Source: Coenobita brevimanus | Taxonomy: Eukaryota > Arthropoda > Malacostraca > Decapoda > Coenobitidae | Length of the DNA stretch: 64,000 nt | Assembly (NCBI GenBank): GCA_032717465.1 | Contig: CM064665.1 | Coordinates: 24,543,088-24,607,087, forward strand | Direction of reading: 5' to 3' | Part shown: one piece after another, positions 34,931 through 49,900 of the stretch | Layout: every line of letters starts with the position of its first letter | Position numbering within the stretch: position 1 is the stretch's first letter | Position numbers and translations under genes: made by a program | The notes under the pieces: model-generated | Databases searched by the model: none | What the model saw: only the letters and a program-made list of their open reading frames with translations | What the model was told of the DNA's origin: nothing

Positions 34931-36604
34931 AGGGCACTGTATATAGCCTTTACGAACCCTTACAATTACAAGGAATCAGCCTTGAGCTTGATACAATCAT
35001 CCGATAGCAAATGAAGAAAAAATAAACTCTTGCTCATGGGACTAAAGGATGTGTGTGAAGGACAATAATTAAGAAGACAACTATAGTTCTAACGAAACAA
35101 AAACCGTGGGATGTGAGAACGAATACAGTAAATGGAGATAAAACTGGTCGAGACAGGTGAAGTTACATGGCCATCTCTTTTGAAAGGGAAGCCTCGTAAC
35201 ACATGTTCCATTGATACTTTCCACGTAATGTCTCGCAGTGAAATTGTGTATCTGGATGTAATTTCAGTAAGGTAACGTATTCTGGGTGACGATTGAGCCT
35301 TGGCAAAAATAAGTATCTGCCCAAATGATTCATGCTTAAACAATTGGCATTAAGCACAGTTCTCTCTCCTCCTGGAGATGCGAACAAGTTTGTGAGCATA
35401 AAAAGAAAAGAACACAGCTGAGTGATTGGTTAAATGATGGGAAAAATGACACTCGTGCCCAAAAATAAACGTGAAAACAATATCACGCACTGACGTAGAA
35501 TGACAGACTCTAATAGCAGCCACGGTGGCCCATTACATATTCTATTGAGTGTGGAGGACTAAATGAAGAGCAGAAAGGTAAAGGTGCTAATGAATCGTCG
35601 AAAAGGGGCAGTGATCGGAAGTGGTAAATTAAAGGAAAAGAAGGTTGCAACAGCCATGGGGAAGAAGGGGTCGGAAAATAGAGTTGATGGCACGAGTGGT
35701 GATAAGAGTAGCCTCCCTCCGGTTGCCTTTGATAACGCTGATGGAAAACACAGCACAATAACGCCCCAGCGCCACACTCTACTTGGCGACGGGATGGCAT
35801 GGGGGGGAGTGGAAATAAGTTCACGATCAAAGCTTTCCTTTCCTCAGTCAGGGCGTTGCATTTCACCAGCAAATGCTTACTTTACGTGTTTGGCATTTGT
35901 GATACAAAGCTGCTCTATATATATTACTATCCCTTGAATCAAATGATGCAATTTATTGATTAATTCGTTCTTGATGCATGCGATTTCTTCAGGTTACGAA
36001 AACACTAATGGTTAAAAGATAAATAGGAAGAAGTTCATGTGAAAAGCTTCCTTTGTTCCACAGAGTGGTTGTCGTGCTGTATATTACAAACAAGCATTTA
36101 CATTTTTGTCATTATAGACTCGTAACTACTCTGATTGCCTGTTTTAACCCATCGACTCATATTAGGTTCCTTTAGAATTATTTTTACTATTGTCTGATTT
36201 TTTTTTTTTTTTTGCTCAGGCAAGGTGAGATGCGTGTTAGTGAATTGAGTTAAAGAAGAATGTACTGAACTCATTTAGAAGGCCTTTCCAAGGTGAATGA
36301 AATCACCCGGCTTTAGCAAGAATAGCATGAAAAATACTTCTCCAGGAAAGGTTACGCCATGTAAATGCTTCAGTAACAGATCCCAGATCTCAGAGTGAAC
36401 CATTGCATAAGAATCCTCTACACGTCCTAGCGCCTTTCACAGTGAAACACACCCCAGTTTTCTCATACAGCTCATAAGTCACAAACTCTCAACCTTTTAT
36501 GACTCACTCTTAGCTAAATACAATCGCCTTATGATAGCTGGAGTACATTTATGAGAGTTACTTCGACTATGTGAGAGTCAACAAAGCAATATATTTTTCC
36601 GAAG
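34931..36604. other. No gene seen
   Basis: ORFs up to 124 codons (35563-35937 and its opposite strand) overlap each other. They show no family motif and no codon bias I can see, and I regard them as chance. Confidence 0.45.
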
Positions 36605-37225
36605 TCACTGTGTGTAAAAAAGAGAAGAAGACAAGATGTCATAAGCAGGGAGAGGAAGGCGGATGGATGGAGGAAGGTGAGGTGGAGGGAATGATGTCAC
36701 AGGAAGGTGGAGAAGAAAGGAAGGGAGAGGTGGAAGAGGGCGGGAGATGATGAGAAGAGATGGAAATGTGTAGGATGAAAAACCGATGTAAGAAGGGAAT
36801 AAGAAGTGAATCTGTGTGAATGAGAGGAGAGATTGAGGGAAGCACAGAAAGATGAGGTATGAAAAGTTGAAGGAAAAGGGAAAGAGAGGAAATGAAGGAG
36901 CTGATGAATGGAAGAATGAGGAACAGATGAGCAATGTGAGAGGCCAGGAGTAAAATAAGAGGGAAGGTGAATGAGGAGGTGGAGAGATAAGTTGATAATG
37001 GGAGAGACGAAGGAAAAGGTAGAAAGGAAAAATGAAGGAGGAAAGAAGGTGATGGGGAGGAGGAGGAGGAGGGGATAAAGAAAGGTGGATAAGAAAGGAA
37101 CTGAAGATGAAGGAAAGGGAATAAGAGGGAGAGAAGCAAGGGAAAAAAGGTGGAAAATGGAGGACAGAAGTGAGAGAGTGAGGGAGAGGTGTAGATCAGA
37201 AAGCGAGTGCGACGAAGAGGAATGT
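36605..37225. repeat. Purine-rich tract
   Basis: About 620 bp of G+A-rich + strand ('ggaggaaggtgaggtggaggg'). Minus-strand Ser/Phe/Pro ORFs here (37139-36639) are compositional. Confidence 0.82.
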
Positions 37226-38570
37226 TAGTAAAGAAATTAATTTAAATACTCTTCACAGAACTGAGTACCGTATTAACTTGAGAGCTTGGGAATAACAAGG
37301 CATCAGTGTTTGTAATAATTCATTGAATATATGGTGAAGTATAATACAGGACACACCTTATGACATGCATGACCCTAAATGTTAAAATAATGGAAGCCAT
37401 TCACTCAAGATCCAGGTGGTATGTTTCTTGAAAACTACCAGGCCAGAGAGTTAATCATGATTTGTTCTTTTATCTTGTGTTTTCCTATGTATCATAAAAC
37501 TGCATGACATGTTTATTTTAATTAATAAGTCCTTCAGCCTGAGGACATTATTAACACTGAATTCTTGCTTTTACCAGGCTCTTTGAGGGAGCATCTAGGC
37601 AATAAAAGGCGACGACTGTATATCCAGCCCCTCCAGTCCGAAACAGTCTCTCGTGAAGCAGACTAAGACGAAGGTGAGAAGGACTTCATGAACTAAGAGA
37701 GTAAAGTGGGTAATCCGCTCATAAAGATTTGCATTACATCCCCATTGCCTTCGCATTCACCATCTTTCTTCCCTGTATTCTCTTCTTTCTTTCCTTACCT
37801 TAGTGGATGTTGCGTCTCAGTGTGTCTCCCTCACCCTCTCTCTCTCTCCCACTGATGGCGCTGCTATCTCCAGATTATATGTATTCTGTACAAGAGAGAT
37901 TTTGCGAAAAGGATGAGTTAAATGATAGATTTCATTAACTTATTCAGCACGAAAAATCCTTCCCACGTCAACTGAAATCATTTGGCTGTAGAAAGAACAA
38001 GACAAAATAATGCACAATGATAGGGAAGGGATGAACCTGTTATATACGGTAATAACGGGTAAGCCTCCAAAACTGTCCTCGAAAAAATATGCTACTACTG
38101 ATTGACTGCTGCCTACCTTAATAGCGCCAGGCAAGGCTGCTGCACCACCCCTGAATATACACACTGTGCTGTGCAATTTCCACGCTGTGTCCGCAGACAC
38201 CCTGTTATGGTGTCGTGCATTATTTATTTATTCGATTATTCATTTTACTTTACTACTTTCTCTTTCAGGTTATTCATCCGGGTAGCTTATAGATAAAGTA
38301 TTATAGAATGTAACTTTTCCTTTTCAGTCTTTCCTATGAAAGTTCCATGTCAGTTTTTCCATGCTGCATGGTGGTTTTTCTCACTTTTTCTTACCAGTTT
38401 TAACTGGAGGGTTTGGAGATGGGAGGAACCTTCTTGCTTTACTATCCTTATCCTTCAGCATGTAGAGTTAGATCTCGTAGTCATAGTCTACTCTGCAACA
38501 AACAGCCTCGAAAGGACCATAAGGTCTGTTGCTGTTTGCTTTCCTTTGTACTCCTTTGTATTCCTTTGTA
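37226..38570. other. No gene seen
   Basis: AT-rich. A minus-strand ORF at 38200-37940 (86 codons) has no recognised motif. Confidence 0.45.
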
Positions 38571-38905
38571 CTACAGTACTACTCCTACTCCTCCTACTAC
38601 TACTATTACTCCTCCTCCTCCTCCTCTTCCTACTACTACTACTACTACTACTACTACCATTACTACTACTACTACTACTACTATTCATTCATTTCATCCA
38701 TTCATTCATCATTTCACTCAGTGTTGCCCCATGAGGAACGTGGGAGCCCGGGGCTAAGCAAGTTGGTCCTGACATTTTAGATGAGAGTGACCTGCCTCAC
38801 TCATCCCTGAGTGGCATTACGTGAACAATAAACCCCAACCATTCCTTTGATGTAAAGCTGCACCGGCTCAACGCCTTGATTAACCACTAAACCACCAGGT
38901 GCCAT
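38571..38905 (-). repeat. (CTA/CTC)n and a possible SINE remnant
   Basis: The triplet run at 38576-38684 could be the tail of a minus-strand SINE. Its head would be 'ggcacctggtggtttagtggttaat' (complement of about 38880-38905), which resembles an A box. I do not see a clear B box. Confidence 0.4.
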
Positions 38906-38975
38906 AAATGGGTTATATGGTTACCACCCAGCGCAGTAAATAGTTTCCTGGTGTACAGGAAACCATTTGGCTTGT
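38906..38975 (+). repeat. Dispersed repeat family C, partial copy
   Basis: 'gggttatatggttaccacccagc ... gtttcctggtgtacaggaaaccatt' matches the 3' part of the copy at 51827-52010. Confidence 0.6.
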
Positions 38976-39118
38976 TAATTATGTAGAGTCACCGTAGACA
39001 GAGGGAAGAGGAGAGAATGAAAGACAGACACAAGAGGAAGGAAGGAAAGTAGGAAGGAGGAGAGGAAAGGGCAGGCATCCGAGAGCAGCACTACAACGAG
39101 TGAGTGGACTGTGAGCGC

Positions 39119-39147
39119 TAATAATAATAATAATAATAATAATAATG

Positions 39148-39184
<37 letters not shown>
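39119..39184. repeat. (AAT)n microsatellite
   Basis: About 22 units with one GAT interruption. Confidence 0.95.
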
Positions 39185-39185
<1 letters not shown>

Positions 39186-40559
39186 CATGTCTCTATCTTT
39201 TTAGATAATCCTGTTATCGTTGATTTCTCGTGAGCATAGTGGAGTCGTCTGACGTTAATCAAAATATAAAACAATAGACGGTAATATGCAGGTAAGCAGC
39301 TCATGTATTTATCCTCATTGCCTCCCCAGTCACCAGTCTTCTTCCCTTTACTCTAGCTCCACTGTTTCTAAATTTTCCTGTACCTCTTTGTGCGTCTTTC
39401 TTAAACTCAATATAATTGTCTGCACGTTCCGTAGCAAGAATAAACTAAACCAGTATATCTTCCTAGTTAAGTAATGAACGTGCCATAAGCTAAAAATTTA
39501 TAAATGGTAAGGAGGTGTAAGAAAGCCGCCCCAATGACGTCATTACTGAAGTTGAGTAAAGTCATCTGAAGATAACCATATTATAATGAACACGACACCA
39601 CCGTAGTCACTGGTGTTAACAAAGGTGTCCATCCTCCCTTATCACCTTCCCTACATTCTCTTCTTACCTCAGTGCTTTCAAGTTGCCCTACATCTTGTTT
39701 CTCCCTCGCCTTTTCATACCCCCTTCTGCTGCTGCTGCCGCTGCAGCTGCTCGTCTTTCATTATAAGGGATGAAAGGCCTCTGTGGACCTTTCGTGTTTA
39801 GTAGTCATTTGTGAACATTATGGGGTCACATTTCTCTAAAGGCAGTAACAGCCAATTTTCTTTGTGACCCTTATTATTTTTTTTACCTGTTTCTAACTTT
39901 TTTTTTTTTTGCTATGGTCCCTCTATTTCTCCAGGTAAACGTGCAGACTATAAAACAGAGATTAGCGTATATTATGCCGTAGTATTTGACAAAGTATAAT
40001 GCTAGAGAAATGGGAAGAAAAATTTCACGATTAACGACAACGACCAGCACTAATTCACTGAATATACCAAACCTGAGTTAACAAACACGCTACTGAACCG
40101 CTCACCTCCATCGTGCCACTTTAACTGACAGTGGGTATAACCTAAAAAAAAAAAAATAATTGGCATATGATTTTCCTATCTAATTGAGTTGAAAAAAAAA
40201 ACAGTGTAGTTAGTTAGTTAGGCCCCTTCATGTCCAATTAGTCCCTTCATATACGTATATTCCGATTCATTCAGAACCACCCAGGTTACGCTAAGAAATA
40301 TTAAATTAGTTCTTTTAGATCAGTTAAGCCATGTTTACACGGGGTTTGAGTGCTGCACGCCCTTATCTTGTATTTCGGGCCCATTTACGCCAATTTAATA
40401 CAGAAAGGTCAATACCAACAAGAGATACAGCCCACAAACAATCCAACATACCTCAAGGTGGTCCCCCACACCACAACACACTTACTCCCCTCATGGACCA
40501 TACTAGTACAGCACTGACTATGCTTCATTATAACCTCAACAGAGGACCTCTGGCAGTGA
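39185..40559. other. No gene seen
   Basis: AT-rich with two poly(A)/poly(T) runs. The ORF at 40331-40567 (78 codons) has no known motif. Confidence 0.45.
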
Positions 40560-41770
40560 CCTGTTAAAATGACCAGCTTCCTGCAGTTTACTGGGTCCAT
40601 GTCCAGATGAGCCTGGGGTTGTACTTCACGTTTATTCAGGAATCAAGTCAATTCAAGCAATTCCTTAATGCAGGGTTCAGGTCGAGTAAACGCAACAGGT
40701 CCATCACATCCATTGCAGCCTGGCCAACACCATTAAGGGTAATTTACTACAATTCGGAACCAGTTAGGTTATTCAAGTCTAAACACTGTAAGGCCGCGTC
40801 AGGTCCATCCAGGCTTTCAGGCCAGTGCAGGCTCAGTCAAGGTCACTGAAGTCGATTCACGGTCAGCTGGATCTCATCAGCTTCACAAGTGACATAGTTC
40901 TCTCAGACTCTTCACATTTACTTCGAACCATTTAGGTCAATTCAAGCCGGATTGTGGTCATTCGGATCCAGTTAGATCCAATCAGGTTCATTTAGGTAGC
41001 TCAGTCGGTAGAGAGGCGGCCTGCAGTCCTACCGGACCCAGGTTCAAATCCCCGCTGGGGCAGGGAAGAGTTTAAGGATTTGAATTTAATAAAAACAGAC
41101 ATTACTGATCTACCAGAAAACCCGCCGACATGTCGTAAAAATACCGCCTCTGATACCAGTACACCAGTCCTGTATGAGACAGCCCTAGCATGTATTCAAT
41201 ATGGACGCTGGGTGTAAGCGCCGAAGTGGTGACGTGTACCGTAGTGGTGTATGGTATGTAGGGGGACCACTGGGCCTTGGGAGCAGGCTGTGAAGCCTAT
41301 GCCCAGAGTCGGACACATTAAAAAAAAAAAAAAATAGGAGCATTCAAGTCCTGCACATGCCCTCAGGCTGTCAGGTTGATTCACGTCAGTTCAAGGCCAT
41401 TCAGTTACAGTTAGGTCCAGAATGGGCCTTTACAGCCAATCTGGCCCAGTCAGATCACATATGATCCCTCCAAGAAGTTTAGTTTATGTTCATTTGTGTT
41501 CATTTGGCCAATTTTAGATCAGTTCAAAAACTTGAAGCCAGTTCAACTTGGTTCCAATCCATTCAAGCCAGCTTAGATTCATTCGTCTCTTAGGCTCATT
41601 TCAGCCATGCGTAGACCAAGGCACAACATGATGGTCTATGTGAACCATTTAGGTTGTTTTAGGTCACTTCGCATACGTCAGATTTATTCAGGTCACGTCT
41701 GTGTAGGCGTGTGCCAAAAGGAAGCCTACTCAGTCCTGCGATTTTTTAGATAGACAGTGCAGGTTTCCAG
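40560..41770. repeat. Cryptic ~10-bp degenerate repeat
   Basis: The text keeps returning to TTCAGGTCA / TTCAAGCCA / GTTAGGTCC-like decamers, for example 'ttcaggtcgagt', 'ccatttaggtcaattcaagcc', 'gtccattcaagccagctta' and 'ccatttaggttgttttaggtca'. Copies are badly decayed but continue for about 850 bp on both sides of the SINE at 40994-41334. No ORF spans it. Confidence 0.6.
40994..41334 (+). mobile_element. tRNA-derived SINE family B, copy 3
   Basis: The head GGTAGCTCAGTCGGTAGAG is a good tRNA A box, and GGTTCAAATCCCCGC is a B box 35 bp later. The 240-bp body matches the copies at 24640 and 13388. It ends with 'gcccagagtcggacacatt' and poly(A). Sequence after the B box shows no tRNA acceptor stem, so it is not a tRNA gene. 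Confidence 0.9.
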
Positions 41771-42635
41771 GTTTGTTTAGTTCCTTTTGGCTTCGAAATC
41801 AAATCTGATCAAAACATATCTCTTCAGGCCGTACCTACCATGGTTTGTCCCAGTAATTAGCCCTGTCGAGGCATTGGTCTTTGAGATACATCGATTCAGT
41901 TCTTTTATATTAGGGTGAAGTGGGCGGACAGAAACAGTCGAGAGAACTTGGGGTGATGCATACTGTGAAATATGAGGGTGCGGGTAAGCCAATAAAGCGC
42001 AGATCATAAGTTCAGCTTAGGTATATGATGGGTGGGCTGGTTGGTGAAAAGTATGTACAGTATCTAGGTTGGGATGATGGCTGGTTGTGAAACACAGCAA
42101 GACGAGCACAACATGTGAAAACGAATACTGGAAAAAAGGTGGCGTTCTTTTCAGGTAGGAGACTGAATGACAATGGGATGGATGGAGAGAGTGGGGAGGA
42201 GACAAGCTGGGATGATGGTGCAAATACATCCACAAGGTTTTCGTTATGGATTGTATTAGTATATTGAATGTTTATTAAATTAAAGTTTTCTCCTATGAAG
42301 AACAAGAAAATAAGCATGCACGGCTCCTGTAAACAAAGATTCTTATGACTTATTTGATAATAATAAGAAAAATAGACGATGCAGTGCCGAACATCCACGA
42401 TACACCCAAAAATAATTACATATATATTAAACCGTGGATTCGTAAATTATTCAGTAAACGTTTGCCACATAAACAAAGATACATTGAAGAATCAAGGAAG
42501 TGTTGCGCACCGTTCCCAAGACGTAGTAAAACTGATGACAGAAATGAATGACAGTCTTGATGAGAAAAGGTGAGTATGGTGTGGGGAACTATTGGCAGGC
42601 GAGTACGAGACTGATTGTATTGTGACAGGAAGATA
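41771..42635. other. No gene seen
   Basis: Mixed AT-rich sequence. Overlapping short ORFs at 42012-42398 have no motif. Confidence 0.45.
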
Positions 42636-42636
42636 A

Positions 42637-43885
<1,249 letters not shown>

Positions 43886-43887
43886 GG

Positions 43888-44047
43888 AGTCCTTAATATT
43901 AATCCCTTACTACCTCCAGCCAACTATTCTTTAGGACAGGAGAGAATTTTTAGGGCCAAAGGGGCTAACCCCTCAATAGCCTTTATTAAACCCTCTTTGC
44001 TAGGAACTCCTACAATGAGTCCTGAGACAATAGAAATTAACGAACAA
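43888..44047 (-). other. Unexplained coding-like stretch
   Basis: On the minus strand a stretch free of repeats reads LISIVSGLIVGVPSKEGLIK, then AIEGLAPLALKILSCPKE, a TAG stop, and LAGGSKGLILR. Its composition is more balanced than the AG-rich surroundings. I do not recognise the family. It may be a gene fragment, an organelle insertion or part of a repeat. Confidence 0.25.
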
Positions 44048-44129
44048 TAAAGGACGTCGTCGGGCGGCAGGGAGTTATGTGTAATATGCGAAAACTATCA
44101 CCAAGGAAAAACTGCAAACACTGCGAGGA

Positions 44130-44869
44130 AGGACTGGTACTAATAGTCGAGAAGGAAAGGGAACAGGGGAGGGAGGAAACGGCCAGAATCTATAGAAAGG
44201 CTTAAAGGAGAGACAAAAGAAAAAAAAAGACGGCCTAAAAAGATATGGGTGAGATAGACGAATGGTGAGAGAGGAAGCGGAATATTTTGAGGAAAGAAGT
44301 GGAGCGTAAAATGAGATAAGTTAAGAGTGAGAAGGGAGGGTATTGATATGGATGATGGGAAGAGAAAGAAGGAAGGGATGGAAGGAAGAAAAGGGACAGT
44401 ATACAAAAATAGAGGGAAGAGGTGTAAAAAATGTATGGCGAAGGAGGATGATCAGGGAAGAGAGACAGAAAAGGATGATGATACTGGAAATGACGAGAGT
44501 TGAAACAGAAGGTGAAGGAAGGAAAGAGACAAAGGAAAGTAAAACCGAATGAAGGGGAGTAAAAAGTAAGGTAATAATTAGAACGATGGTGGGAGATAAA
44601 GGAGTTATAGAAGAGGAATGTTGCCCCGGGAAGAATGAAAATGTGATTTTATTGAGTAATGGATGAAGTGGAAACGTGTACTCAAGGGGAAATAACGAGG
44701 AACGTATGGATAACTTGATAAAGAGAGTGTAAACATAGGTAGAAAGGAGATGAAAAGGAATATGAGAAGAGGGAGGAGTGAAAGGAAGGAGAACATGGAA
44801 GGAGTGAAGACAGAGAGGAAGGAAGAAGGGAAGGATAACCTGATGACGAAAATGTAAAATGGAATATAT

Positions 44870-44910
<41 letters not shown>

Positions 44911-45782
44911 GACATGAGTGCCTAAAAATGAAAGAAGTGCAAGTGGAAAAATGGCATAAGGATTGGAAAGAGCGGAAACAGAAAGGGAAAGAGAAGGAAC
45001 TACAAAAACAAGAAGCGAATCAAGAGTGAAAATGGGTAACTGAAGAAAGAAAAAATCAAGAAAGAGAAGAAACAGAGAGCTGTGTATTTATAAAGATGAT
45101 ATTACTGGGTAACAGAAGGAATGGAAGCAGAGGTTGGATGGGAGAAGTAACGAAGGAAAGAAAAATCCAGTGAACAGAATGAAACACTAATAATTGTATA
45201 TGTCATGTACACAGAGAAGGGAAATGAAAGTTATGTATGAAGAGGTGAGGACACTATGAGAATAGAAAATAATGACGATATTACGGCCGAAGGTGAGAAG
45301 AAAATGATGAAGAAAGTGAGTGGCGATTTTAGGATAAGAAAGGAAATAGTAAGGCGTGAAGAGGGAAGGACAAGGAAGCCAAAATGAAATTACTGAGGAA
45401 TGGACGGCGTTTAAACTATTAGTGGGAAGGAGGGAGAGCAAGGGAAAAAAAAAAACAAGAACTAAAAAAAAGTGAAAAATAAATAAATTAACTATATGTA
45501 TGATGAGAAGAAAATGAAGGAAAGAGAGAAAATGATAATGTTAGAAATGATAAGATTATCAACAGAGAAGAAAGGAGAAAAGGCAGTTAAAGAAAAGAAA
45601 ACCTGATGGAGAATGTGAATTAAAGTACGAGTGTGTGGAAAGAAGAGGAGATAAAGGGAATGCATGAAGAGGAGAGAAGTGAAAGGAAGAGATGAAAAGA
45701 CATTAATACTGAGGAATGGAGTGGAAATAGGGAGAGACAACGATGAGTAGAATATCAAGTAGGTGCAAATAGACAAAAGAAG

Positions 45783-45842
<60 letters not shown>

Positions 45843-46040
45843 ATATTATTGGGAAGTGGAGAAAGTGCAAACCTGGTGGACAGGAGGAAGAAAGTTGAAT
45901 TAAAGAGGAGACAAGTGAAATTAGAAAAAAAAGTACAGTTAAAAAGGGGGGGAGGGGATTCAAGGAGTGTATAAACGTTGGAGGAGAGTAAAAGAAGAGA
46001 GATCGAGGCAGTGGTAGATGTTTGGTGAGGATGGAGGTTA
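44130..46040. repeat. Purine-rich tract, 1.9 kb, with (GA)n
   Basis: Strong A+G excess on +. (GA)n runs lie at about 44872-44907 and 45786-45840. Phrases such as 'tactgaggaatgga' and 'aacctgatg(g/a)' with GA-rich spacers recur, which suggests a decayed long-period repeat. Phe/Ser/Leu ORFs on the minus strand are compositional. Confidence 0.82.
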
Positions 46041-46984
46041 AGTATAACATGTGTTAATGCAGCATATGAGCTTCTGTTGATTACCGTCGTACATGGACAT
46101 ATTTCACTGCAAAAAAGCACGTGCTCTTGGCCTTTTATATATTGCGCCACAACCATTATTTACGATATTGGAAAGGTCTGTAAAAGCTCAATAACATATT
46201 CAGTCATTCCAGTCATAACATACGAGTATGAAGCGAAGCGAAAACTATCTCGATAAAAAATTTTCTAACATCTTTTTTGAGGCCGTCGCAGCAGAGAATT
46301 AAATAATATTTTTTGTATAAAGCTTTCTATAGTTTTTTTTTTTTATATATGCCTAGCCCTTGCAGGAAGTCTGGTTGGACCACAATAAATATTGCAGTTA
46401 ATGCCCATGGCATAGTACGTAATTAATGTGGAAAAAATCGTTGGCAATATTTTCCTGTGCCTTTTGCATTTGAAATATTATTGCTCTCACTGGGAGCTCC
46501 TATTATTTTCTTAACGCTTTTCTCAAATAGAAATGTGACTGTCATACCGCTGTTGCCACATTATATAAAAAAAAAAAAAAAATCAACTGCCCCCGCTGGC
46601 GCAGACGTAGACATTGTGACTGGTTCAGTTTCTTTGTACTGTATATGTCTGTGACTAATTTTTACAGATTATCTCATGAACGCCAGACCCGATTTGCATC
46701 AAAACTGGCAGATACATTTTGTATGGGTAAGGAAAGAACTGATCAACTTCGTGGCACATCGATCAAAGGGCAAGGTCACATGCCAAAATCAGTTCTGTCC
46801 ACGACATTATCTTGTGAACGACGAAGCCAATTAGGATCAAACCTGGTGACACACTGTGTGTGCAGAGATGGGAAGTAGTGATGTCATTCTGGTGTTGATC
46901 TAACAAAGGTCATGGTAATGGATCAAAGTCAAATTTTTTGCGAGATGTCACTGCTTTCTGTGTGCTTTTGATAAAGCCATTATT
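46041..46984. other. No gene seen; decayed repeat
   Basis: 46650-46930 holds two similar phrases ('attatctcatgaacgccagacccgatttgcatcaaaactgg' type, then 'ttatcttgtgaacgacgaagccaattaggatcaaacctgg'), an internal duplication of about 150 bp. No coding support. Confidence 0.45.
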
Positions 46985-49900
46985 TTTGGTCCTTTTTTTT
47001 TAAATCAAATAACAGAACAGAGGAAGGAAAAACAAAATGAATAAGAAAATAATCCTTGCACCAGATTATTGGTGTCCACCGTTCATAAAAAATCTGTAAC
47101 ATATGAACTTGAACAACTGTAGGTTGAAGTCTGGGGGGAAAAACTCTAGAGAAGCGAGTTCCAAAGAGATGCAGTTCGGGGAATAAAATATTTCTGATAG
47201 GAGGTTTTCTGCTATGTGGCAGTGTGACATTCCGGTCATGAGTGCTACCAGATGCCCGCGTAGCACGAGGGAAGGCATGGAGAGGTGGCACCATGGATGC
47301 AACTTCGTCTGAGCATTTGCCATAAAAGTACCTGTAAAATAATGCAAGAGAAGCAACTTTCCTCCTTACCTGTAGGGGAGGTAGTACATTTGTAATAGCA
47401 GGGTTATTAATAATTCTAACAATTTGTTCCGAATTTTGTCTAGTTCTAGTGCAACGTCTCCACATCCATTCCACAAGGGTGAGCAATATTCTAGCTGAGA
47501 GTGCAAATGACTCTTATAAACTACAGCTAACTGCTCGTCAGTGAAGAAGTTACGAACTCTGTAAAATAATCCAAGTTTCTCTGATGAAGTTTTAACAAGT
47601 GATCTGACATGAGAGGTTCAGCTGAGGTCATTGTTAAGTGGGACACCGAGTATTTCAGTACTTCTCGAGATAGGAATATTAGTAGCATTGAAGGTAATAC
47701 GGGAATCTGGCAATATCTGTCTATTAGTGAACTGTATATATTTGGTTTTACTATCCTCAAATGAGGCAAGGTGTTTTGTCCCCATTCAGTGATCCTTGAT
47801 AAGTCTTGATTTATTGAGATGGTCGTACCGAGTTGTGAGTTGGAGATATTAAACTTTGTGAATGGATGCTTAAGTGTGAATGAGCAGCGAAGTATTGAGT
47901 CATCTGCATATCAATGGATGGGATTGTGGGTGACAGATTAGAGATCACTAATATGAATTTGGAATATAGTTGGAGCCAGAGCTGATCCTTATGTCAAACC
48001 GACGATAACTGAGTGGAAATTGGAATATACATCAACTACTTTTACTCTTATCTTTCCTTCACTTAGATATGAGGAAATCAGAGGAACAAACGACGTTAGT
48101 TCATAGCAAGAAAGTTGGATAGTAGGAAACGGTGCCACAATCTTTCAAAAGCTTTAGAAATATCAGGGGCTACTGCATGAGTTTCTCCATGTTGGTCAAT
48201 TAACTGATGGTTGGTATGAGTCAGGAGATTAAGTATATCAATGGTGGATGTATTGTGGTGAAATCCGTACTGTCTATCAATAATTAAGTTGTTGGATTCA
48301 AGATGTTTAAGTATTTGCTCATTCATTCCAGTTTCAAATACTATACCGATTGAAGACGTAATAGCTATTGGTCTGTAGTCAGAGGGGTCAGAGGAAAATC
48401 CTTTCTTCAGAAGTGGGTGGATATTGGCTTCTTTCCAAGAATTAGGGAATGAAGAAGTACATATGCATAGTCTGAATAATTTAGCTAGAACAGGAACAAG
48501 TTCTGAGGAGCACTTTTTCATAACAATTAGAGGAATTCCATCTGGGTCTGGGGCTTTATTAGTTAGTAAGTTGTCTAGGATGGATTTTACATATCTAGTC
48601 TGTATTTGAAGTGAAGCAATTTCGGGTGAGTCAGGTTCCAGTCCTGGAATGTTCTGGCTGACTTCCTTTAATGTAGAATTTCTGGCAAATGTACTGACAA
48701 GGATATTTACTTTACCACTCGGGTCATTTGTACTGTTACCGTCTGAAGATTTTAGTGGGGGAGTGGGTGATGACTTGTTAAAGTTATTATTGAAAGAACT
48801 GAGACTTGGCCAGAATGTTCTATTGTCATTAGGACTGTTTAGCAGTCTGGATGCTTGATTGTGAAGAGAATCTGATTTAGCAAGGTTTTTTACTGCTCTT
48901 GCATGGTTCCTAGCAATTTTTAATTGAGTGATTTAGATGTTTTGTATATTAAGTAAGTTATATGCCAAACTTATGGGCCGTTGCTTTGGCACAGTTGCTA
49001 TCAAACCATTTGGGGAAGTCCGACCTTCTATTGAACTGTTGACTTGGTATGAACAATTCCATACCAGCTTGTGTAAGTTATTAATATGGGACTGGGTAGA
49101 ACTGACGTCACTAGAGAAGAAAGATTGCCATGGAATGTCAGCAAGACAATTTCTAAATCCATCCCAGCCTGCCCTATCAAAGTGCCATCTGGTCACCCCA
49201 ACAAGTTCAGAATGGGGAGGGTTGGGGGGGCTAACAATGACGCTTTGATGAGATTGTGGTCAGAGGATCCAAGTGGTGACAGTACTACTATCTTGTATTG
49301 ATCTGGATTATTGTCAGGCATGGATCCAAGCGATGGGCATTATGGTCAAGATTATCTGGGATTCTGGTTGGATACTTTACCAGTTACATGAGATTAGATG
49401 ATTCTGCAAACAGCTTGCATTCTAGGTCAGTATCGCAAGTCCTGGCAGAATGCAATAACCATTCTATATTAGGGACGTTAGTCATTCAAATGGTAATTTC
49501 AGTGCTAAGGGTGAGGATAAGGTTGGTCAACTGTGTGGATATGAAGTTAAATACTCTAGATTCTGAAGAAGCATTGAGGGAAGGCTAAACTGTAGAGATA
49601 TATTTGGTAATATTTTGGTAATATAGTTTGTATAATGAGCAATCAAAGTCACCTGAAGTGAAGTTCAAAATGGTGTCAACTGCAAATTCAGATTTTTTAA
49701 AACAACAGGTGCCACCTTTGCCACGGAAGTTTGTGAGATGGTAACAAGGAAAGCTAAGAAGGGATATGTCAGTAAAGGGTGAGATTTGGGTTTCTGTGAG
49801 GAATAGTGCTAGACGGGATATTCTGTAGACTGGAGGACAAACTGAAGAGAATTCTGATTAGTACTAAGACCACATTTCCTAGTGAAACATAAAGCCAAAC

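Noticed and set aside
35563..35937. 124-codon + strand ORF with a 120-codon ORF opposite
   Set aside because: No motif, splice signal or repeat copy supports either strand.
36639..37139. 166-codon minus-strand ORF
   Set aside because: Same reason: compositional ORF opposite GA-rich DNA.
40994..41070. A possible tRNA gene with good A and B boxes
   Set aside because: The same text with a 250-bp body and poly(A) tail occurs at 24640 and 13388, so it is a SINE head. No acceptor stem closes.
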